From: Climacteris rufus
Taxonomy: Eukaryota; Chordata; Aves; Passeriformes; Climacteridae
Reading direction: 5' to 3'
Assembly (NCBI GenBank): GCA_013398175.1
Contig: VZRZ01002252.1
Coordinates: 1,316 to 65,315, forward strand
Length of the DNA: 64,000 nucleotides
In this document: piece by piece, positions 24,201 through 37,206 of the stretch
How the letters are laid out: each line of letters starts with the position of its first letter
Position numbering within the stretch: the first letter of the stretch is position 1
Made by a program: the position numbers and the translations under genes
The notes under the pieces: model-generated
The model's input: only the letters and a program-made list of their open reading frames with translations
What the model was told of the DNA's origin: nothing
Databases searched by the model: none

Positions 24201-26562
24201 TCTTTGTCTACATCAAAATTTTCAAGAGAAATTAGCAAACAGATCAGGTGGTTGATAAGTAAAATACCAGGCATAAGCAAAGGTGCTTGGGCAGTGAATC
24301 TGTGGGTATAATTGCAGTTTTCAAAGACAGATACATATAGAAATTTATTTAAAGTACAGATTCTAGGCCCAAACACTTCATTACTGCAGCGTCTTTTCCA
24401 ATGACATATAGATCAGCAAAAACCCCACCATTCTCTTGCTAATAACCTTCTTGCAATATTTCTAAATTGACTTTAAAATGGGTTTTTGGGTAGATATTTG
24501 TCTGCTGTAAGGTTGGCAGAAAAATTGGTTATCTATGCCAACACTATGGATTTAGCAATTGTTATATCTCCAGAATCAATTCACCAGTGCAATAAATGTG
24601 CCCTACATTTTTGTCTTAGAAATATGTGAATTCATATCTAGCTGAATTTACAATCCTCAGCTTGTCTCCACACAACTGTTATACTACTGAAAATGTGTAA
24701 AAGTGCTTTTGTTATGCTATACAGTGTCATTTATATATGTGTTCAGGAAGAATTGTACAGTACAGAAGTAAAACTTCCTGCACAAGTAACTGCACAAAGT
24801 TTTCACACAAGTGAAACACACACTTGCTATTGCTTTCTAAAACACCAGTCTCATTTGTGCAGGGACTTTGTCAGGATGAACAATGACCACCAGACAGTGG
24901 TATCCTTAGGGAAGATTAGTAAGAAATCTAAGTTAAATATTATAATTGCCACCAATAGTAACAATTATTAAAAGAAAATTATTCATGTGTGTCATGGAGA
25001 ACATCTGTCCTTCTCCAGACTGCTCTCTAAACTACAATAGTCCAGGGCGTTTTGATTTCAGCCTTGAATGCATATAGATGCATAGTTTCAGACAAATTTA
25101 AAGATCAAGATCTCAAGTTCTTTTTAAATTTTAAGACATCCTAGTATTCCAAAAAGCAGTAACTATTTTGGCTTCATCTTGCTAAACCAAAGTAAAAATA
25201 ATTTAATTTGAAAAAGTGGGTTATTTTTTTCAAGCATTATTTTTCCTACTGTTTCGTGTGGTTTATAGTCTATAGGCGTCTGGTAACCAAGAATCAGCTA
25301 TGTGAACTGTGTCATTCACGCCAGAGAAGAATTCAGGCCAGGAATATACTGCCAAAATTTTCTTAAGGAGATTACTCATACGGATTATGTTGGCTTTCAA
25401 AAACCATCTTTTCACAAGAACAGTAAGCACAATAGAGATACTGAACTCTCAAGTCTTGGTGTTCTCCTCCTGTAAATCACACTGAACTATTTTGCAAGCA
25501 TTGACAGATTTAGCTAGCCACAAATCCAAACATTTCTTACATTTAAGAAAAGATAATTATCCTCATGACACAAGTTAATGTCTGCTAGGCAATAATCTTT
25601 TTTTTAGTGAAAATCACTATTACCATCAAAAAAAACTATAACTTTTTGAAGTTAAAAAGAATATAGGAACCCATTAAAACAGAAATACTCTTATCAATTC
25701 TCTTCTCTTCTCTGCTTTTGCAAGAAATAAAATTGAGAACAAGACACTGCAGACCTACCTGTTTCTCTCTACCAAACCTGCTTACTATTCAAATTATAAC
25801 AGGGTTTTGTCTAACTGGAATTGCTCATGTAGAGAGGAAAATTGTGTTAGTTATTCCAGGATGATTAAAAACATAAAAGATTTCTGGTCTAAGCATTTCA
25901 AGCTAAGGAAACAAAACAGGCTATAATTTGCAAAACTGAGACAATTTTGCCTTATAATATTTTCAGCCCAATTACCATGTAACTTACACACTTGAGTGCA
26001 GTGGTACTGTTTCAGGTGTCCAAGATTAGGCTTGGGCTTATCTCTTCCAAGTTGCTATTAGTTCACATTAATGGTTATTTTTCATTAACAACTACCACTG
26101 TTTATGGCTTTGCCTCAGAGCTGCTGACAGACCAAGAGCTGTGATTGCTGACTTCTTTGTAGAATGCAACCTTCTCAGCCTGCTTTTTTGCAAAAGCAGT
26201 GGGGACAGAAAGGGAAACCCCATGTGAAAAAAGGATAGAAGCATCATACAGGACTCAGGTACACCTTCCTCTAACCACCACCTCTCAACCACTTCATATT
26301 AGTACATGCTGTTCTCTTCAAAGCAAACACATTACCTGAGAAAGTTACATATGCAATAGCCAAGTCCTAGTGTATATTATACAGGCAATTACTATCAATC
26401 AGCTACTTAAGGCACTGAAAATTTAATATCTAGTAGTGGTACAAAGACAGAATATCTAAATGTAACATAAAACATCTTTATCCCTAAAGAATACTGTAGG
26501 CAGACTAGGTAGTAGTGCACTAGCTTGTCAAACTTTCCAAAGTTTTTTTTTTCTTTTGATAG
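21221..26562. other. AT-rich stretch without recognisable genes
   Basis: No gene, RNA or transposon recognised in 5.3 kb. Minor features are a 13-bp tandem repeat at 21922-21947 and scattered A/T runs. Open frames of 60-90 codons are isolated and rejected. Confidence 0.6.
21922..21947 (+). repeat. 13-bp perfect tandem duplication
   Basis: GTGAGGTGAAGGA occurs twice in direct succession. Confidence 0.9.
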
Positions 26563-26651
26563 GCTGGAAGGAAAAGAGAGCTTGTGTTAGAAGCAAAAGA
26601 ACGCAAGGCAACAGAAATCAATAAGCTCTTGAGAGTTGAGAATGAATATTT
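26563..26651 (+). CDS. Candidate single coding exon, coiled-coil-like, gene unknown
   Basis: A long pyrimidine tract (26543-26557) ends in GATAG at 26562, an excellent splice acceptor. From there one frame is open for 40 codons, and a GTATGT donor follows at 26652, giving an 89-bp internal exon. The peptide is rich in Glu, Lys, Arg and Leu, with the string ELVLEAKERKATEINKLL and then RVENEYL, a pattern typical of an alpha-helical coiled coil. The other two frames have stops early. It is too short to identify and no neighbouring exons were found within several kb, so it may be a lone exon of a large gene with long introns, a decayed exon or chance. An alternative donor GTAAAG lies at 26667. 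Confidence 0.35.
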
Positions 26652-28370
26652 GTATGTATATGAGAAAGTAAAGTTGCTTCAATAAAAATTGTTTAAATTG
26701 TTCTTAAGGTAAAAGCAATAAAAAAATTAATATCTTTCAGTTAAAAAAATTCCTATGTGAATTCCTCTTCAGCCAAATGGCAATAACAACAATAGCAGTA
26801 GAATCTTTTACCCCTGAAGGAATCTTTTAGAGCAGTTGCCTCCAGATTCAGTCACAGGGTCTGATCCTGCTCCCACTGCACTGAAACTGCTCTCACTCCT
26901 GTTGTAATAACCATCACAATTATTTCATCCTTCCTGAGATGCTTGATTGGATGGGGGTTTTTTGGGGCACATTTCTGTGTGTGTGCAAAACTTTCAGCCA
27001 AGGGGACTCAAACATCTATAGTCAAAGTGAGAAGTTTTCAAGAGCAAAAAGCAAAATGTTAGGCTAATATTTTTTTTAAAAAGACAAGGAGTAGCTCAAT
27101 TATAATAATATTCCCAGGAAAACCTTGTTTTCAATAAGAATTAGGACAAAATGTTCATTGTTTCATCTCAGGTGAAAATGAAAGGAGCCAGATGTTGCGA
27201 TTTAATGGAAAACAAGAAGAAAACACTAGCCCGTGTATTTACATCTTCTCATTCACCCCTTTTGGTAACTTTATGAACATATTTAAAATACTCCCAACTA
27301 GAACTGTAGATGTTCATCAAATTCCAACCATAGACAACTCCATTTTAATATGAGTGGGACTACACACTATATCCCCTCACCATATTGAATGGACATCTTG
27401 GACAGATGGCACATCCTTCAGCCCTTTACAAAACAGACTTCATTAAAGCCCCAGAAATCTGATGTACTGAAGACAGAGATTGACCTGAAAGACTGTGAGT
27501 GTCAAGGGTACATTGTTAACAGTAAGAAATGTTTTATTATACTTAGAGTCTTCCATAATGTCATATTGTGAAAACTGTCCTGGACAGCCAAATCACACAT
27601 AAACATGGTGAGGGACAACTTGATACTTTGTGCTTCTGAGTGTCATGTTGTCATACCACAATATATAGCAGAAGAGTGCTGAAGTAGATCGTTAGAATCA
27701 GAAAGGATTTCACATTAACACTGTCATTTTTCTCCTTGATTTTCCTCTTTTAGGCAGAAAGGCTGTGATTTATTTGAAATAGCTTATCTCTAAGATGAAA
27801 TTATATTGTGCTAGATAGCAATTTGTAAAATCTAATTAATTTTTGTACCTAGAGCTTTATTTTGTCACTGACTGGAAAGAAAAAGTTCAATTCAGCTCAA
27901 ATTCAAATTAAGAGTCACCTGCTGGCTTTCTAATCAATAGGAGACAGAAATACTTTTATATCTTGTAGTCTGAGGCTGGAACCATAAAAACAAATAAATT
28001 GTTGTGTAATCTCTTAAGATTTTGTAAGACTTTTTATATTTTTTTTTTATTTTTAATACTCATTAACTAGTAGCTTCAATAAAGTTACTGGCTTGCTACA
28101 GTGGACTTAATGGCCTCTATACTGACATCAACTTTGAACAGTGATATTAATTTAGGATTTGAGTGTCTGCAACTGAAGGTGAGACACAAATGTCTAAGTC
28201 ATCTAACCTTAGCCTAAAGTATTGCATCCACGTTGTAGTTATTGCAGAGAGACAATGTAGCAGTGTACATGGCAGAAGCTGCTGCTGTGGAACTTCAGAA
28301 CTGGTGGGAAGAGACCCAGGGCAATGCCCTCTGAAAGTTCTCCCTGCAATATCTGAACTGCCTGCCTGAG
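26652..28370. other. AT-rich stretch, possibly intronic
   Basis: No gene or repeat recognised. AATAAA-type signals occur near 26681 and 26718, which could serve a terminal exon if the frame at 26563 reads through to its TAA at 26683. Confidence 0.5.
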
Positions 28371-28866
28371 CTGTGGTGAAACCCCATATTTCCCTTGTGT
28401 CACCTGTATCCCCAGCCTCAGGTTCCATGTATGGTTATGCCCTGGAAGCCTCTATATGGTCATGTCCTGGAAAGGTCTCTCGTCTCCTGCTCTCCACTGG
28501 TCACTTTGAATGAGGCGTCTTCCCATTGGGTGTCCCCTGGTTCCACCTCTCTTTGAAAGACCCCTGTAGAGCTTCCTCGCTCTCTTTCTCCTGGGGTAAT
28601 CCAGCCACCTGGATGTCTCCAGACTCCCTCCCTGGACCCTCACAACGCAACACTGGATTTACAATAAAAAGGCAATTATCCCAGAGAAGAGCCTTCTGTA
28701 GCCTTTTGTTCTCTCTGACACCTGAGCACCATGCCTTGGGTAGCTCTCAGTTTCAGAGGAGCCAGCAGAAACAGGTCATCTGTGGCAGCAAGAACTCTCT
28801 GTTTTGTGAGAGTAGCAAAACCATTGCAACTCATCCCGGCAAGGATTTCGCTTGCATATAGGACGC
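28371..28866 (+). mobile_element. Possible retroviral LTR (E), class I-like layout
   Basis: A GC-richer block of about 500 bp begins TGTGGTGAAACCCC. It has a CCCATTGGG (CCAAT-like) site near 28524 and ACAATAAAAAGGC near 28660, an AT-rich element of the kind that acts as promoter and poly(A) signal in gammaretrovirus-like LTRs. About 200 bp with R-U5-like sequence follow, including several CTCTCT/TTTGTTCTC runs. I find no convincing target-site duplication or paired ends, so limits and orientation are tentative. Confidence 0.35.
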
Positions 28867-30651
28867 TGTAGCAACCTCGAGAGCTCAGGGTTAAGTGTCA
28901 TTAAAACAATTATCTCAGAAGAAAACAAAATCTGTTAGGATTATTCATATCTGACTACTTAGTTGATGGTACCATAGTCACCATACTCAATCAACACATG
29001 GGCTTAATAAACCAACCTCCTTTAATATTTCTTCGTAATACAGTTGTTTCAGTGTTCTGATTATTTTATTAACCTCTTTTAGCATTTGTTCCAATTTACT
29101 CCGTGTTTATCAGAACTGAGCAACATTTTACCAACATCTTATAGAATGATCATTCCCACCTCCGACCCTAAAATTATTTCATCTACTCCATCCTTGAATT
29201 TCATGAGGTTTCTTAAAAGTTGTTTCATATTGATTGTTCATAGCTGTTATGTAATCAGTCAGAACAGATAAGTCTCTTTCCCCTCCTTTATTTCTAGCTA
29301 TTTAATTTTTGCTTCAGACTAGAAGTGCTTGGACTATGAGATTTTTGCACTTTATGCCAACACTTTTCTAACCCTTCAGTAAGAAAGGACATTTCACCCT
29401 TCTTGTACTATATTCCGGTCATCTTGGCATTATCAAAGACTCCCAAACCAAAAAAACACACATACTTGTATTTGTCCATTTCTTGACTTTACTAATGAAT
29501 AGATGAAAAAAGAATAATCTCAGAACCAACTACTGAGGGATATTATTCCTGATAATATGCCTTTGCCATAACCCACGATAGTCTTAGACACTTTCTCATA
29601 CAATTCCTAGTTCTTTTATCAATCCCTTTACACTCTACCTTAAATAATAATATCCTATGGAAAACTGCAGCAAAAGATGTATTTAAATTGATACAGATGA
29701 AGCTCACTTAATTAATCACATGTAAAAAATTAGTCATTTTAGCAGGAAAGACGTAAGATTAATGAAACACCATTCACTTTTGATGGTCAACATTTCAATT
29801 TATCTCGCTTTACCACTTCACAATTACCTCCATCCTTGATTGTTCTTCGTTTCAAAATGTGTTCTCAGCTTTTCAGAGTATTGATGTCAGCCTCATAGAC
29901 CAATTTTTGCTTACACCACTTTTTTTACCTTTTCAGTACTATTTTTTTCCATTTTCCAGTCATGGGGTACTATCTTCCAGAAATATAAATAAATTTAAAA
30001 TTTTATATACTACAATACTTTGTACATTTAAAGGACAGGATAGAAGGCAGAGTGTTAAGTACTTTCTAAGCTTGTATTTTGCTAACCTCTTAAAGGCACA
30101 TTTACAGAACAGAGGCTTCTCCAAAATCTATATCAATACGCAAAGAGGTTTGCATAAAATCGATCTTGCATTCTGTTACTGGAAATGTAAGAACTCAAGC
30201 TAAAATTAGTTATGATGAAGTTAATGTCATTACTTTAATAATATGGGAAGGATGTAAGACTAAGGTAACACTGGTGGAAGTTTTCCAATGAGCTGTTATC
30301 ACTTCCTCTTAGGTCACATCTTTCTGTGCTGCAATAAAAATATTTATCGAAAGGCATTGTTTTACCTGACTAAAGTACCAGAATTAGAAAAGATTCCATT
30401 AAGAAAACCCCTTGTATTTTCAAAAAGACAGATTGTAAGGTTTATTTCACACCAAGCAAAATTTGTACTTAAGAAATGTTGGTGTTTGCATTTTTTATGG
30501 AACATATGATATATACAATAAAAAATTAATGTAGTTTTGGGGGTTTTAGTTGGTTTTTTTAAATTATAGACTCTGTTACTTGTTGATTAGCCAATAACAA
30601 TTTAGGAGTTTGAGGAAAATTATACCCCCTTAAAAACAATTGAAGAAAATT
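28867..30651. other. AT-rich stretch without recognisable genes
   Basis: Nothing recognised. The open frame at 29859-30203 (plus) is low-complexity and has no recognisable domain. Confidence 0.6.
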
Positions 30652-30987
30652 TGTAACAAAAACGTTTATTTTTGGCACACAAAAACCCTGAGACTGACGC
30701 CTGATGGATTTTTGTTTTTTCATTATTCCCTATGTATCCCCCGTGTAGGAAGCCTGTAACTTTCCATTCTAGTGTTTATATAACTAAAAACCAATAAAGA
30801 AGCCCCTGTCCCAGTGTATTCATATTGCCCCAGCCATGAGAGAATGTTTTGCTCTCTTGTCCTCACTGGCCCCGAGGAGAGAACACTGTATCTTCCTTGA
30901 TGCTAACACGACAACAATGAAACACTCCCCAAAAATCCGGTCCTAATTGGAGAATTAATGTCAACTAAGTAGAATTGTAATATTTCC

Positions 30988-30993
30988 CATAAA
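30988..30993 (+). promoter_or_regulatory. TATA-like box of LTR B2
   Basis: CATAAA in the context CCCATAAATGTGGG, matching the TATA region of LTR B1. Confidence 0.4.
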
Positions 30994-31146
30994 TGTGGGT
31001 GCTCTCTCAGGGTCAGGGCTTTTTCTCTCTTTTTTCTTCTTCTTCTTTGGCCATATGATTGGATCTTACTGCACCTTCAGGAACATCGGGACACTTAGAA
31101 ACCATAGGGGGGATTAGCCCACCCCCACGGCCATTCATATTCACGG

Positions 31147-31152
31147 AATAAA
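31147..31152 (+). terminator. Poly(A) signal of LTR B2
   Basis: AATAAA about 80 bp before the GGCAACA end. Confidence 0.5.
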
Positions 31153-31229
31153 TGTACCTATTCCCCCTTTCCCCACTTAAAACATGTTTCTAGTTTTTGT
31201 CTCCTGTTAGCCCAAAAAATAAGGCAACA

Positions 31230-34200
31230 AGACAATCAATAAGTATTGCAGGAAGTTCTTGCTTCATTATAAAACTGATCCTTCCAATACAAAGAAATAA
31301 TTTATTTAATAATTGTTACTGTTCTGGTTGTTACATTTAAATTAATCTTCTACTCCCCATATCTATTGTAGCAAAACAAAATATTTCAAGGAGACAGACA
31401 CAGTGCTTTATTCCTCTTTATTATTAGTTATCACTCATAGCAAACACTGGAAAACACAAAATATGCAACATGCTGACTAATTGTCTCTTAGTGGGAACAC
31501 ATAGCTGCCTATATCAATGGAAATATTAAATTCATATTAAATAACCAACTATATTCCATTTTAAAAAATTGTCAGTTTCCACATCTGAGAACAGACAACT
31601 AAGAAATCACACATTTTGAGTTTAAAAGGAGACAGCAGTGTTTTGCTAAATGTGATGCCAACCAACAGCCTGCCATAGGCAAAAAGCTCTGTGTGGCTTT
31701 ATTTTCATCTGGGAGTAATGGCACAGCACAAACCCCTGATCTACATGACTTAATTACCTCTTTCCAGGCAGCCTGTTATATCACAGCTGTCTCCTGCTCT
31801 GGGGTTCTGTCTTATAGTGGACCCAAGATGTGACTATTTTAAATATGTTTCATAATCATGATAAAGCCTTGGATTTACATCTCTTCCAGCCTACAAAATA
31901 AAACTCCCTAATTTTTGTAAGAAAAACACCAGGTTTTCAGTCCATTGTCTCCAAAAAGTTTTGGAGTGGGCTATTTTGTTTGCATGATTAAGGTTTTTTA
32001 AATTTAAAATTTGTTCCTGGCTTATACACATAGAAGTCGTAATGGTCAATATTCCCTTTTGTACTGTAGAGGTATCCAAAATTGCTTCACTGCCATCAGA
32101 AATGAAATGCAATACAGACACAAGTGTTTCATCACATACTGTAAATTCTGTTCTAAATATGAATATCTGTGTTGTTTAAAAATAAATAACGATCACCCTG
32201 AACCCCAGGTTTACTGTGTCTACTATGAACTGTAGCTTCTTTAGGAATTTGAAATTATCATTATTTTAAGGGATCCAAAAGTACAATTAATACGGTTTAA
32301 CAACCTTTCTGACAAAGAAGAGGACCTTGTCTGCCTCTCAATATGAACCTTTCCCCTCTCTCGCTCTTCAGTACAAAAGATGATTTCACAACCTGCAGCT
32401 ACCTCACTCAGGTATCACAGACAACTTCATCCATGTGATGCCCCTGTCTATATTCATCTGTGTTCACCTGTGAAAAAGGCAAAAAGGACTGTTACCAAAG
32501 ACCTATCACTGCATTGATGTTAGCTGCATCCTGGTCTTTGCACAGTGAAATATCAACTAATGAACCTCGGTTGATCACAGCTTTTCATTCAGAGCAATAT
32601 AAAAACTAATAATAGATGCAGAACACTAACAGGAAGTACTGTTCTACCCGTTTAGAGCAGATAATTCACAAGAACACGACATCATCCTAACTGTACTCTC
32701 ATGACAGTAAGTGATTATTCAAAGGGTCAAAACTATGAGGATATAAACAATTTTTTCATCCCAGTTATAATACAGAATTCCAAATTATTTCATCTGGATG
32801 CTTACTGTAATTCTACACTAATTTGCTAAATTGGTTGCTAATTTGGATAATCTCTTGCCATCAGAAATCTTTTTTTCAATAGATATAATTTCAACAATGT
32901 ACTTTATCTTGTTGTTGGAGGACATTCAAGAATTCTTTTTTCAAGCCATAGACATATGATGTTTTTCAAATTGTAATCATAACATTTGATATAGTATAGC
33001 ATAAAATCAATAAAGTAATATAACATAAGATAAATGAATTATCTTTTTGGGAATCTTTTGGTTAAATGTATGACAAGCTTTGTGCAAAAGTGACTTGCTG
33101 ATGAAAATCTCTCTTGAGCTTGAGCAAATTGGATTATCAATTAGCCATGTGTCTTCAAAAATCTCCTTTTCTCAAGCCTCCTTCAGTTATACTCTCATTT
33201 GTCAAGTGTCAATGAAAAATGTATGTGGTACAAAGCAAAGCCCTGCTTGCAGACTGCCATTTTCTACTCAAAAACTAAAGCTTAGTAAGCTTCACTAAAC
33301 CTATCTAGTAAAATTCCTTACAGCAAAAATAAAGCATGAAGTATTTCTTAAAAATTATTATTTCAGTGATTTAAAATAATATTAAAGTCAAGCTGAAAAA
33401 TTGTCAGCCACCCTCAGGTCCCAGGGTAAATCTTCAGGCTTAGGCAGTAAGAAACTGGGACCACAGAACATATTCATAGACTTGAGGCCTACAGGTCTGG
33501 AGCTGCTATTAAAGATTTGGGTTTCAGCTGCCATTAATACCCAGAAGCAACCTATCCTCTAGTCACTTTGCAATAGACTGAGACTTTCTTCTTGTTTTCC
33601 TGAGTCTATCTGCATGTATACTAGAAAAACTGGTAGGTCTCAACAGCATGAAATATAGTAGCATCTCTATGGGCAAAATTTAATTTTGTATGTTGGAGTT
33701 AATAGAAAAACTTTGACTTAACGATTCTCCTGAAGCTGGGCATTACCATACTCCCTGGGAATTCAGATTGATTTGTTTTTTCTTCACTGATATTTTTAAG
33801 GTATAAAAACACTGAAAAACATAGTGTTTGAGGTACATAATGGTAATCTGCTTTCTTTAAATTTTCTACTGTCAGCAAATGTTTCATCAAAATAAAACCA
33901 CATCCATACGCTCCCTGGGAAAGAAAAAGGCAGAATTAGAAAATGATTAGTATTGATATTAACCAAATCCTTTGACTCCCTCACAAGGAACAATTTTAAT
34001 TCCCCATATAGTTATTGACATGAAATTTCTCTGCTCTTTCCCAACTTGCTTTTTATAGTGAACTTAATGGCACACCAAGGCTTGTAAAGCAAAGGCAGCC
34101 TACTGGAGTAATGGCCGTAAAGCTGTTATAACTTCATCACACTTCAGTGGCATGCTATTTTTAATTTTAAACTTCATGACTTCTTGTGCCTCCTGGATAA

Positions 34201-34402
34201 CTGTATCTCCAAGACTACAGTTACCTCTTCATCTCATAAACAATTAGAATAACAGCTGATCTTAGCTCTGCATATGCTGTTTTATTTTAAACAGTTTAGT
34301 ATCCATAAAATATGTCATGTTAACAGCACTAGAAATAGAAGCATTTTGATTGTTCTGAAACAGCAATATCATAGAGGGTGATGACAAAGTCTTACTTACA
34401 GG
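31230..34402. other. AT-rich stretch without recognisable genes
   Basis: No gene or transposon recognised. A less AT-biased patch at 31650-31820 could be an unrecognised conserved or regulatory element; the sequence alone does not show it. Confidence 0.55.
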
Positions 34403-34990
34403 CCATAGAATCAAAAATAGAATATCCTGAGTTGGAAGGAACCCACAAGGATCATCAAAGTCCAGCTCCTGACCCTGCATAGGAACATTCCCCCAGAGTC
34501 ACTCCAGGTGTCTGAGAGCATTGTCCAAACACTTCTGGAACTCTGTCAGGCTTGGTGCTGTGACTATTTCTCTGGGGAGGCTATTCCAGTGCCCAATCAC
34601 CCTCTGGGTGAAGAACCTTTACCTAATATCTGACACATATTTCCCCTGACACAGCTTCATAACATTCTTTCGGGTCCTGTCACAGACCACCAGAGAGAAA
34701 TCAGTGCCTGCCCCTCCACTTTCTCTCATGAGGAAGTTGTAGACTGAAATGTGGTCTCCCCTCAGTCTCCTCTTCCCCAAGACTGAACAGACCAAGTGAT
34801 CTCAGCCACTCCTCATACGGCTTCCCCTCCAGACACTTCAACTTCTTTGGATACTTGCTAATAGTTTTATGTCTTTCTTATGTTGTGGCGCCCAAAACTC
34901 CACACAGTGGTCAAGGTGAGGCTGCACCAATGCAGACCAGAGTGGGGCAATCATCTTTTTAATCATCTTTCTTCTCTATGCTGCTCTGCC
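34403..34990 (-). mobile_element. CR1 retrotransposon, 3' fragment of about 590 bp
   Basis: Starts with CATAGAATC and AATAGAATATC (the decayed terminal octamers in reverse), then GAGTTGGAAGGAACCCAC and GTCCAGCTCCTGACCCTGC. Typical CR1 3' landmarks continue in reverse: ATTCCAGTGCCCAATCACC, CAGTCTCCTCTTCCCCAAG and GTGGCGCCCAAAACTCCACA, to about 34990. The frame that would encode the end of the reverse transcriptase ORF is broken. This is the longest CR1 tail in the window and differs in sequence from the 37207 and 54803 copies, suggesting a different subfamily. Confidence 0.9.
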
Positions 34991-37206
34991 TGTCCACAGC
35001 TACATGAATTAAAAAGTTTGCAAATCCCATTTTTTGTCATGGTGAAGAATTACGCTGTATACATTTCATAAATTATCTAAGAACTAATTAAAAATTTTAC
35101 TGCTCCTCCTTCTGACATATTGTTCCACAACCTCAGTGCTATGAAGACTAGAGTATTTCCAGCTTGAATCTATCTCACTCCAGTGCTCAGAGGTGCTTGT
35201 ACCAGTAAAGTATATTCATTTAAGCCATTTTGTCTCATTCTGCAGTTTAGCCCAGAAAGCTATTCAGAAACAGCGGTCATATTCTTTCTTAGCTTTTCTT
35301 TTCCTCTTCAAGCCACCAAGCCAACCAAGCACTTCAAGCCACCTGTTAAAAGAGAGGCTTTCTAGTTCTCTTAATAGCCAGTTCCAATTTTAAGATGGAG
35401 ACTGAGTACTGTTACTTTTATTTTACTGTTAGAAAAGCACCATTAAATTATGTTCACAAGTGAGAGGCATGCTTGTAATGAGTTGAACCTCAAGTTTTTA
35501 TGACTCTATCCACTTTTTCAAACACAAAAGAACTCTTGTTCGCTGACATTAGTATTAAGACTGACCAAGGGACACTTCTAATCCGCCCTGTCTGTTCAGG
35601 CTTTGGCACTTCCACTGCTGCTTAAAGTTTACCTTTCATGCTAATAGTATCTCAAAAATATTGTTTTCCAGGAGCTGTCTTGAGATTGTCATCCTAACAG
35701 TCTGCAAGACAACACACCTCTACCAACCTTCAGCCTTCCTAAAGAGGTTTTGTTTTGGCCAGCAGTCTATTTAAGTGCTTTACTAAAGCCTCTGTATGCA
35801 TGGTAGTCAGCACTCCAGAAAGGCTAAAATTACCAAAGGCACAAAATGAAAAATTCTGATCTTGGTGAGGCTTACTCAGAAAACAAACTTGGGACCCTGT
35901 GAAGGGTCTAATCATGGCTCATTTTCCAAAGATTAGAGAAACAATCTGAAATGCAATTATTTAGCTGTACCCATAGATACATCTATCTATAGATACATAA
36001 ATAAATCTCTGCATCTCAAAAATGGCAGGTAAACCTGAACTAGACATGACTTTTCTGATATGGTTGTCACTAGCATAGTATTCTCACTGCTTCATTGCAC
36101 AGTTCAGAGAGGGACATTAAAAAAAAACAAAAAAACAAAACAGGAACAACAGAAACCATGAAGACAATTTTCCTCCAGCAATTATAACATGAACAATGTT
36201 TCAAGTTCAGTTTAGACCATATTTTGTCATGAGTATATCTGAAAGTGATTTCAACCATTATTATTATCAGTCACTGTGCAGTGACAAGACCAATGTGTCA
36301 GCACCATGGATGGGAGAGCAGGACATTTTTTTCCCAAGAGACATACATCAATGTCTTCAAGAGAGGAGAAAAGAGAGAGTGAAATATTTCTCAGACTGGT
36401 TTTATTTGATCTATTTCAGACTTTGATATACAGAAGGAATGAGTCAGTGTTTGGCTTCATGGAACTATCACAAGAAAAACCTTTCACTCTTATCTCAGAT
36501 AATGTTCAAATTGCAGCCAGGCAGCAATGGAACGGAAAATCAACACATGAAAAAGAATGGTTTGGAAGTGAAGATACAAAGAGGGAAACTATTAAAAATG
36601 CAGAGCTTCATTATGCCTAGTTTCTCCCTGCATCAACTTATTGTCCATTAAAGTCAAACCTGAGTAGAGTTCACTGCTCAGGTTAGAAAAAATTCAGTGG
36701 TAGAATGAAACGTTTTGAGAATAGGAGATCCTTGTTTGAGACACATTTGCAGAAAAATTTCCAGATGATGTGACTGGAATAAGTTGACAAGTTTTTATTT
36801 TCTCCAGAACTATTGCAAGTTTTTTTGTAGAAAGTCTGACTTTGTGTAAGACAATTATGTATAAATTACTGCTATGCAACTATTAAATCAATAATTATAC
36901 AACCAGAATTTACAAAATTCTAAGAATGAGTCTACATTTCTGTGATTAAAAGGCTATTTGTTTCTCTTAATTACCCTAAAATGCACTCCTATATTCAGAT
37001 CTAGCAAGAGTGAGAATGGGAGTATTCTGAGGGATTGTGAACATCCAGACCAGGATGCAAATGATTTATCTGCCCATTTTATAAAAATTGAATTAGAAAC
37101 CACATGAACATTTTATTAGCAGTGTAGAATGGTTTTATGCTGTCTTGCCCTGGCATTCATATATTAACACTTTGCTGGAATGACCACAATAGGAGATGCT
37201 TTCTAA
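34991..37206. other. AT-rich stretch without recognisable genes
   Basis: No gene recognised. An overlapping cluster of open frames at 36196-36651 (plus) includes one of 104 codons, but it has no domain, and three different frames are open at once, which points to low stop density rather than coding. Confidence 0.55.

Larger units (their letters stand above)
30652..31229 (+). mobile_element. Endogenous retrovirus LTR (B2), left edge uncertain
   Basis: The right end GGCAACA (31229) matches the end of LTR B1. The order of CATAAATGTGGG (30988), a stretch with AGGGGGGATTAG, GAATAAATGTACCT (31146), TAGTTTTTG and the GGCAACA end parallels B1 read on its minus strand, so the two are probably related. 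A second promoter-like site, TATATAAC plus CCAATAAAGAAGCCCC, is at 30774-30806. A start at TGTAACAAAAACG (30652) would give 578 bp, close to the 566 bp of B1, but other TG starts (30574, 30611, 30641) cannot be excluded. No target-site duplication was found. Confidence 0.55.

Noticed and set aside
36306..36620. 104-codon plus-strand frame with charged residues
   Set aside because: Several frames are open at once over this interval, with no domain and no splice sites that fit, so low stop density is the better explanation.
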